The notes below the pieces were generated by a model, which saw nothing but the letters and a program-made list of their open reading frames with translations, was not told the origin of the DNA and did not search any database. Below, piece by piece: positions 25,001 to 33,100 of a DNA stretch of 55,830 bases. A program made the translations under genes and the position numbers. Position 1 is the first letter of the stretch. Each line of letters begins with the position of its first letter. Source of the DNA: a virus; IMG/VR virus record IMGVR_UViG_3300033273_000350, positions 1 to 55,830 of that record; one strand, given 5' to 3'.

Positions 25001-26954
25001 CAAAAACAGCACTTACTTCACCATCTCTAACTTTTATGAAATCTCCCACTGAGAAATTAGATGCTGGTGTATTTCCAGTAAATGTAATATCTTGCGTAGA
25101 TTCTACAGTTACATCATATACAATTGGTTGTGTTAATGAAGATGATTCAACAGTTAATACATCTTGATCAGAATATCCATTTCCAGGATTGCTAATGTTA
25201 TACTCACTGACAGGACCTAAAACATTAACTTGATAAACCATCGGAACAGTTGGTGTTCCATATGGAGGAATGAAAGTCAATGTAGCAGATCCACTAGTTT
25301 GTGGAGCACCTGTTAGAATTACAGACGAGTTGATAGAGTCTACTGTTTGTACCGTAATGCCGCTTCCAAGTACACCCGTTCCCGCAGTTTGCGATACTAC
25401 CATTCCAGCAGTAATTCCAGATACACTAGAAACAACAATGGTAGAAGAAAGGTCATCTAAAGTGGTAGTAACACCAGATACTTCTTGTGGAAGAGAAAGT
25501 TGATCTCCCACTTGATTTCCAGACCCTCTACTATTAAAAGTTAAATTTTTAATTATACCAGGATCAGTTGAAACATCAAACTGGAATCCAGATCCAAAAC
25601 CTCCAATAGAACTGTTACTAAAAGATAAAGAATCTCCATTTTGATAATCTTGTCCAGAATCTGCAATTACAAAGTTAGATACAACACCATCATATGCAAC
25701 GTTGGAGATGGTATATTCAAACCCACTACCAGTTCCTCCAACATCTCCAGGATAAACTGAAAATACTTGATTAGCAATATAATCAGATCCTGTTGCATCG
25801 ATTTGTACAGAAGTTACTACATTTCCAGAAACTTCAATAGTAGCTCTTAATCCTGTTCCATATTCTCCAGCAGCACCAGTAGTAATATTAATATTAGCAC
25901 CCATGCCAGCATGAGAGGAACAATCATATTTGATAGTTTCAGTTGGTGCTGTTGGTTTAATTACCAAATAAACAACTGCGCCTGCTGTTCCAGCAATACC
26001 CTTTGTTATTGTGATATAATCTGAAATACTTAAAAATCCTGATAATGCATCAAAATAAAATGGATGAGTCGCCATAGATGCATCAGAAACATCAAAAGCG
26101 TAAGTATTTCCCTTGATTAAATTTAAAACAGGTTGAACACTTCCATCGATATTATATACGTGATTTGGAGGTGGAGTTCCTGGATTTGTAACTGCAGTTA
26201 CGACAAATGTTTGTAGTGGATCATTTAATAATTCGACATTTGGATATGTACCATCAGTATATGAAGATCCAGGGTTTGTAATAGAACCAGTAATAGTTGT
26301 GGTTCCTGTCGTGGTTATATCAGCTAATGCTCCACTACCAGATCCTCCAGTCAATGGAACTGATGTATAAAATCCTGGTACATATCCAGTTCCTTGGTCA
26401 GCAACAATACCATCTACAGGATCTACTGTAAAATCCACAAAGGAATCAGAACCATTGCCATATGTTAAAGCAATACTGCTATATGATCCTGGGTTGTAAT
26501 TTGCTCCAGCATTTGTTAATTGACCATCAAATTCTAAAACAGTTAAATTAATTGTTGCTAAATCACCAGTTCCACCTAACAATCTAATGTCTGCATATGT
26601 GCCAGCATCATAATTAGATCCTTGTGTCTGAATTGATGATCCAGAATCTGTTACTGTTCTTTTTTGTAAAACAACATCTTTATATGAATATAAAGTTTCA
26701 ATGTTAAAATCTGCTAAGATTTTTGAGTCAGCAACATATCCAATTGTACTATTACTTGCTTTGTAGATACCTAAGGATGGATCTGTAGTAAAAGCTAATG
26801 ATGGGACAGCTTTTGTTCCATCCCCCAATTTCAAATTACCAGTAGCAAGATCACTGCCACCTTGTGTGATACTGAATATCTGAGATCCAATATCATTAAT
26901 CTTGACCCTTTGCTGCTCAAAGGTATCAGTTCTTGCGACGTTAATTGCTGGCAT
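22098..26954 (-). CDS. Tail fibre-like virion protein (1618 aa) with two cupredoxin-like domains
   Basis: The start MPAINVARTDTFEQQRVKIN is the entry domain of a cyanophage fibre family, followed by KAVPSLAFTTDPSLGIYKAS. Residues about 100-260 hold PGSYSSIxLTGGSGSG beta repeats. A first cupredoxin-like domain (about 260-355) has HPFYFD and then IKYDCSSHAGMGANI. A second (about 786-950) has SGHDFTFS and PLFYYCPNHVDMGG. Each thus has the His plus Cys-x2-His-x2-Met set of a type 1 copper site. The C-terminal half has two copies of an RPSNAVNGSIRFNTTNGQYE-type fibre module, with SSLGGVRDIDGNTYI, and the tail GKKSMAKYSVIDDGTDIY. It starts inside the 68-aa gene's end (14-base overlap). Confidence 0.78.
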   Translation of the reverse strand: MPAINVARTDTFEQQRVKINDIGSQIFSITQGGSDLATGNLKLGDGTKAVPSLAFTTDPSLGIYKASNSTIGYVADSKILADFNIETLYSYKDVVLQKRTVTDSGSSIQTQGSNYDAGTYADIRLLGGTGDLATINLTVLEFDGQLTNAGANYNPGSYSSIALTYGNGSDSFVDFTVDPVDGIVADQGTGYVPGFYTSVPLTGGSGSGALADITTTGTTTITGSITNPGSSYTDGTYPNVELLNDPLQTFVVTAVTNPGTPPPNHVYNIDGSVQPVLNLIKGNTYAFDVSDASMATHPFYFDALSGFLSISDYITITKGIAGTAGAVVYLVIKPTAPTETIKYDCSSHAGMGANINITTGAAGEYGTGLRATIEVSGNVVTSVQIDATGSDYIANQVFSVYPGDVGGTGSGFEYTISNVAYDGVVSNFVIADSGQDYQNGDSLSFSNSSIGGFGSGFQFDVSTDPGIIKNLTFNSRGSGNQVGDQLSLPQEVSGVTTTLDDLSSTIVVSSVSGITAGMVVSQTAGTGVLGSGITVQTVDSINSSVILTGAPQTSGSATLTFIPPYGTPTVPMVYQVNVLGPVSEYNISNPGNGYSDQDVLTVESSSLTQPIVYDVTVESTQDITFTGNTPASNFSVGDFIKVRDGEVSAVFVSGSTPLQSEEGNTYSNLSPVGGSGSGLVVSVERVLGGSVGTVTITNGGVDYVANETVTIPGNLVGGSSPTDDVELTLTTVSTNQQSEIFEVIESGGLITSITCEYIGLGFAQGDTIIKVGSSTTATINTGSAQGYRYFINTGSGFSITPDLNLYVGNKYRFNVSNSSNSGHDFTFSQFRDGPFSPTLVENVSTVFSLTSKNITVASTTGIVAGMEVVVSSGVGLLPPNTYVDVVVDATTITLTEFPIAPGATDVNFTGVPYTDGVVRSQNYVEISISASTPPLFYYCPNHVDMGGSDGNEAVITIDPNNPKVFGSGFELLVSSTTQQNIIRNNILTGDISAVSFTGTNASLSDIVVSGDVSTDTATVNTLTVTNITSSALSIVAPVSLSGDLNIGSTITIAESNGNITTAGILKTTNSLSVSDVLTITGSVIATSGPNDITFTPAAGRSLKVNSVTSLDLPTGTTLERPSNAVNGSIRFNTTNGQYEGYNASTTSWSSLGGVRDIDGNTYILAELSPGANDNTLWFYNDNNNTLRVTPNYLDFRSVKKISSGRLGIPSFTEWAANTPVSIGQYLKYRNNLYEVTGAGTTATSGSEPTHTSGVLNNGTAQLTWYSLAVSPIEFTEVEELRVGPNKDCPLIVSAETKILDNVISTLVQDLVLTPNAGKKVSIDAPTSLVIPVGNTNQRGSASQGSIRYNTTISQFEGYSGSNWSSLGGVRDVDGNTYIIPETAPAANENILYFYNDNVNTIQLSSTELDFTNIDTITTSGGNSLALNTDILTLDSSATTIDNTSATSTFISTTKQYLDLGLSSGLNVDPVLRLDDQGDVYLNTGFGTGNFSGVKIFDGDLKDFELADYAVATKTFDLTKGSTNNSSTILYSIASAKGCDVTVVCKSSSGKKSMAKYSVIDDGTDIYFTEIGSLNTSADGFTASFDITALNETRISLTLSDDHSNGDVVSFTLVTQTIK

Positions 26955-27147
26955 TTCTTATTAACTCTCTAAGTAGGGATTTGATTTCAGAGACTTCATC
27001 CTTCAACATATTTATGTCTTGCAACGCGGAATTCAACTGTTTTGATTTACGCCTTGCTTCGATAGCAGAATTGTCCACATTGATGATGGCACCTGTGTTT
27101 TCGTCCCTTACGAGACCATCATGTCCAGAAACTTTGATATATGACAT
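26941..27147 (-). CDS. Small coiled-coil protein between structural genes
   Basis: A 68-residue protein: a beta N-terminus (MSYIKVSGHDGLVRDENTGA) and a C-terminal coiled coil (ALQDINMLKDEVSEIKSLLR). No named family recognised. The length, late operon position and coiled coil suggest a small virion or assembly factor. Its stop overlaps the start of the 1618-aa fibre gene by 14 bases, and it begins 9 bases after the stop of the 2827-aa gene. Confidence 0.65.
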   Translation of the reverse strand: MSYIKVSGHDGLVRDENTGAIINVDNSAIEARRKSKQLNSALQDINMLKDEVSEIKSLLRELIRNASN

Positions 27148-27156
27148 ACGCGGAAA

Positions 27157-30100
27157 TCAATATGAAGCAACAGCACGTAAATCTTGAACTTTTGGTACAA
27201 AAACAGGATCATCAGATCTCATTACAATCTTGACACCAAAGGAAGAAAATTCTGGGAGGTTAGCAACACTAAATTTGAGTTCTTGATAAGAACTTTGCTT
27301 TTCAACAATTCCAGAAATGCTGTTTTCACTGGTTGGGAATTCCTCAGTATCTGGTAAACCAGTGCCGTTGAAATACTCCCATTCAATGTTATCAAATGCT
27401 TCTTGACTTGAAGATCTCTTATATCTATAGAGAACCTGAATGTCGTTGATGTTCTTGACATTTGCAGTCAATCTTACATCAATAGAAGTTCCTGGGTTTC
27501 CAATAGAAATTTCCTTACTTACATATTTTGCAATAGAAGAACTATCACTGAAAGTAATTTCTGGTCTAAATTCAATACCATCTGTGTATTCTATTGATTT
27601 GATTTCCCAATAACCAGCGGTTTCTGATGCTTGATCAGGATAGGAAATAATATCTCCAACCCTAAAGATATCTTCTACACCTTCACCAGATCTTGCATTT
27701 CCAGAAGATGACGATTCTAATAGAGACTCAGTGTAACCAAGATTGCCATAGGGTTTCTTATCATTCTTAAGAGTAATTGTTTGATTCTTGGAATCAAAGA
27801 ACTGAACTTTACCATCAATCTTATTATCAAAGGTTGATGTTAGTAGACTTGGGTTTCTTGCAACAATCAAGTCAGCAACATTTACAGAGAAGATTTCTCT
27901 GGTTGGATCAGATCCAACTGCTCCTCCTCCACCTGCTCCAGCATTTGCTGCTGGATCCCATGAGACACTAGCATTTGCTCCACCAAAAATAATACCTTCA
28001 TTCTTCTGGAATCCATTTGTAGTAGAAACTTTTACCCAAATATTAGTGGTTCCACTAACAACAGTCTTTCTAATAATCGTTCCCTTTGCTTTACTCTCAT
28101 AACCTTCAATTGCTTGGTTGTTATCAGCATCAATATCTGTTCCAACAGGAATATTCGCAAGAGAGAAATAGTAGACATCTTTGAACTTCAAGATTTGATC
28201 TCTTCTACCATATCTGTCTTCTTGTCCAACAGATTTTTCAATTCTATTTGACAAGTATTTGACAGAAGCAGAAGAAAGATCAATTACTGGAGACAGATAA
28301 GAGACTGTAGATGAAAGATCAATCTTCAACTCAAAAGATCTGTCTAGATTATTTGAAGTCTGGTTAATCTTGGATGCCAATACTTTCTGATTATTAAAGT
28401 AGTGAATTTCATTCAAGAAAGTCTTTTCATAATCTGTTTGTGAGTAAGAAACATAGTTTGTAGTATTTGAGTCTACAGGAACAATATTAGTTGACTTAAC
28501 TTTAGTTTCAACCTTAGTTGCACTGAAAGTTAGATAATTGACCTGTGGATACATACGCTCATATTTCTTGTTTGTTGCAACAAGAATATTTCCACCACCG
28601 CCACGAAGAGTATTTGCAGCAACAGTTGCGTTTTCAATGTGGTAGTAATCAACACCAGCACCTTTTACCTCAAAGAGTGTTGTGTTCAGTTGTGTAGCAG
28701 TTACACCAGCAACCTCTGTTGCATTTCTGAAGAATACATATGACTTACCACGATCTTCAAAACCATGGTTTGGATGTAGGATTCTTAGGATCTTATTGTT
28801 GTTTCTAAACAAGTCCGAAGTTGCGCCAGCGTTTGAGGTGCCATCAGTTTGAATTGGATTTGTTCCTAGTAACTGATAACCAAGATCTTCATTTTCAACC
28901 TTCAAACTTCCAACTCTACTGATATCAAATTCAGCACGGTTGATGGTAAATTTGATATCTTCAAATAGATCTTCTGCCCAAGTATCAACGTTCTGAGATC
29001 TGAATACAGATCCAAGTAGAGGTTGAGTAGTAACAGGTGTACTGGTAGCAATCTCAATCTCTCCAAGGCGAGATGTCCAAATTGCATATTCGGTTGAGTC
29101 TGTTTCGATTACTAGAGCATACTTAGAGTTGTTCTGTAAGTAAACGGGGTTTGCAAACTTAAACTTAGTTGGTGTAGTTGACTGTGTAACACCCGTAGGA
29201 TCGATTGCAACACCCATTCTTACCGCAGGGGTATCGATAGTCAACTTTGCCTCAATAACGGCACCAGAAGCGCCATTACCAATGCCTTTGACGACGATAG
29301 ATGGAGGAGCAGTGTACTCGGATCCAAACAGCGTCACATCTGTGTTGTAAATTTCTCCACCAGAGATACTAACACTACCATTTGCAACACTTCCTCCAGG
29401 AAGTTGTGGACTTTCTACAGAGAGAATTGCAGAATCATAGTTTGATCCTGTTTCCTTAACAACTAGTTCAGAAACCTTACCAGCGTCTTTTGCAATAGTA
29501 ATTGAAAGGTCTGTGTTGTTCGTTGCATTATATGTCGTCAAAGATCCAATGATCAGAGTTTCATTTTGTACAAACTCTTTTCCATTATGATTGTCCAGAA
29601 CAAATGTGTATACTTGTTCGTTGGTTAAAGTAACAACGCCGCTGCTGGAAGCAGTAACTTCATTGTTATTTCTATCAAGAACTTTAGCGAGTGGACCACT
29701 GCAGTTTGATCTAGCACCAGTAATAGTTTCACCAATCGTAACTGTTAGAGTTCCGCTAGTAAATACACGAATTCTTGTATTTGGAACAAGTGATACTTCT
29801 GTTCCAGGAACAATATATTTTCCTGGTTTGTCGCTTTCTGTATTTGTTAGATAAACTCTGATTGGAATATTAGTTGATTTTTTGTTAAAGTAGAGGTCAA
29901 CACTGGTAGCAAAGCAACCACCTTCAAAGTTTTCAATCTTGAATGTTTGTGCAAGTGGATTTGGTCTTGCTTCAACATCAGTTACACTATCGATAATTTG
30001 GACACCTTCATTCGCCTTAAAGATTGCTGGTGAAGTTGAGTTGATTGTTGCTGGATTCTCAGGGAGTCTTCCGATAGCATAGTATTTGATTTCTGCATAA

Positions 30101-33100
30101 GTATCAACTTCTTCTTTAGCAGCATTAGAAGCACTAGAGGTAAACCTGAAAGTTTTAATTCCAGTCGTTACTCTTACTTGTTCAGAAGTTGCATCATAAT
30201 CAATGGTATTGGGATTTCCTGTCCAGGTAGCATTTTGAAGTGGCGCATATCCACCAGGGATGAGAATTAATCCACTAGCATTACCATTTTCGTCTGTGAT
30301 AATTGGACCGTTAAATCCCTGAAGAGAACTTCCAGCAATTCCAGTAAATCTGTTATCTGGATTGACCCATCTGGAAATATCCTTTCCTTCTAAGAAAGGA
30401 TGTAGTTTTGTAGAAGGCTTGAGTCTTCTTAGGACATACTTAACTGCAATACTTCTTGCAAAGAATCTCAGTGAAGTAGCTACTGTTCCCTTATCAGAGG
30501 AGTCGGTTGATAGACCCTTGCCAATCTCGTTATTCTGAGGACTTACATTAGAAGAACTAGCAACAGATGCTTGCTGAACTTTTGATCCAGCAGAGTCTGA
30601 GTTGATGCTTCCGAAAGAAGTAATCTCACCAGATACATCTTTAGATCCAACCCAATTGATTACAAACGAGTTGAATAGACTTGAGAATGAATCTCTAATT
30701 TCATTTTTAGCAATGAAAATAGAATACAGTTGTGTATTGTTATCTACGATGAGAGGTTCAACCGTCTTGTCATACCAAGGATCAATTCTTGGAGATAGTT
30801 GACCTTCTCCAACGTATTGAAGTGCTACAAATGGATTTGGATTAATTGTCTTTGTAGCAAAGTCATTTCCTAGAAGAGGAAGTGTTGTATATGGTAGAGT
30901 GACAATATCACCAGTCTTCTGGTATCCATCAATAACTCTCTGGTCATCTCTACTGTTTACTTCTCTTAGTCCAAATGATTCTTCATTACTTTGAGATCTG
31001 AGTACAGATTGTTGAGTATCGATAGCACAGAGATAGTCTGCGGAAGAAATGTCACCAATCTTATGAGTCTCAAAATTATCAACGATAAATCCAGTCTTAA
31101 ATCTATCAAAACCAATGTCATCACGAATCTGCATTCCTAGTGCTTGCTGCTCAAGAATACTGAGGGTAGTGTAATACTCAAGACGCTCAATACGCTTCTC
31201 AAGTTTACCAATATCTTTCATCGTATATCTACGATTATCAACAGGAGTAATTCTTACATCCTTACTGGTTGTAGTAAATGCTGGGATATAGAGATAATAT
31301 AGAGCGATTGCGTCATCCAGTGGTTCTGGACGTGTTGGATTCTGTGAAGAGTTGCCTTCCTTGAGTACGAATTGTCCTTTCTTGTTAAGGAAGATGCCAT
31401 CAATTCTATTAAGGAATTCTGATTGACTAAAGCTGAATGTATATTCAAGGTTACTATCAGGAGCAGGAGTTACAGAAACAACCCCACCCTCTCCAGTGAA
31501 TGTTGTTGTTGGTTCTTGTCTCGAAGAAACGTTTGCAAATCCAGAAATATATGCAGAAGAGTCTACCTTTGGTCTGAAGTCAAGAACGTTCTTGAGTGAA
31601 ACAATACCATGGACAGATGAGTTAAATGATGGGATTTCTTCTAGAGTTACACCAGCTTCGTGGGAGTAACTATCAACTGTGCAGAAATCTCCTTGGGAGT
31701 GCTCGAAGTAATCAAAAGCAATAACAATCTGACCAGTTGGAGCAGGGTATCCTGGTTTTAGAACAAGTCTGGATACATCATAATAAGTATCTCTTTGTCC
31801 ATCATCGAATGTAAATCTATCACTGATATCAGTTCCATTACCAACTAGATTACCAGCAGTATCTACATCTGGTGCAGCAACTGATGTTCCTTCATAGACA
31901 TACCTAACACGGAAAGCATCAGAGTAAGAGGAAATGGTAGTGGATTCATCATCAAAGTTTTCTCCTCTGATTGGGATTACTCTATCACCAACAGACTTGA
32001 TAAGAATTCTCTTATTCTTTACAGCAGTCTTAATTCTAGGACGTGCTTTACTTAATTCTAAAGTAGCAGATAGTTTTAATTTGGGGAAATTAGCTGTAGC
32101 GTTGAATACACTAGTTGGCAATGTAATGATAACAGAACCAGCATTTAATCCACTTGCTTGATCAGTAGTGTTTGATGTGGCAATATTATCACTGGTTAAG
32201 TAAATAATGTCACCAGTTTTTACGTTAGTAGAATCACCTGGATCAAGAACACTCATGATAAAGTTTGACTCATCAAAAGTAACAAACCTTTGTGTTCCAA
32301 ATGGCAACTGAGCGGTAAACGTAATGAAGTTACCACTGGTGGTAGACGTGGTAACAAAATCTCTTCTATAGTAGTATTTGATCTTAGAGTCTTCAGATCC
32401 CCTAGAGATAGAAGAAACTTGACCACTACCTGTTGGATAAATTAAAGTTCCTTGTGCGAAATTATCAATCTTGGGAACAATCTTGACAATGTTTCCATTT
32501 ACTACTTCTTCTGGTAAACACTTATCAAGATAGATTCTTGACTTGATTGTTCCTTCTGGTTCAGTTGCATATTGAACCATTCCTTTTACAGAAAGACCAT
32601 CTGTTCCAGTATATTGGACATAATCACCTTGCTTGACGAATTGTGTAGCATCTCCACCAAATCCATTACACTCAAGGAACTTAAATCCTTTTTTACCTGA
32701 GAAAGTAAATTCCGTGATGGATACAAGATTTACATATTCTGTCTTTTCATCTTCAATGTCAGCAGTAAACTTGTTTGCACCAAGAGATCCAAATGCGGCA
32801 CCAAAAGACTTAACGTCTTGAGGATTGTAATTGACAACTGTATTTCTATACAAGATAGCATCAACTCTTGCAGCAAGTGAAATATTGCTGAGACCAGTAG
32901 TTACTGTAATAACAGGTGGTTGAGAATATGTTTGAGTAAACGAAGCTCTGTCACGAATATCAACATACATTACCTCACCAGCAGCATTTGTAGATACAGT
33001 GACTTTTGAGGTATCAAATAATTGACCGTTAATGCTAATAGTAACAACAGAATTTGATGGACCACTGCTAGCAGTATATCCACCCGTTGATCTGTACTTG

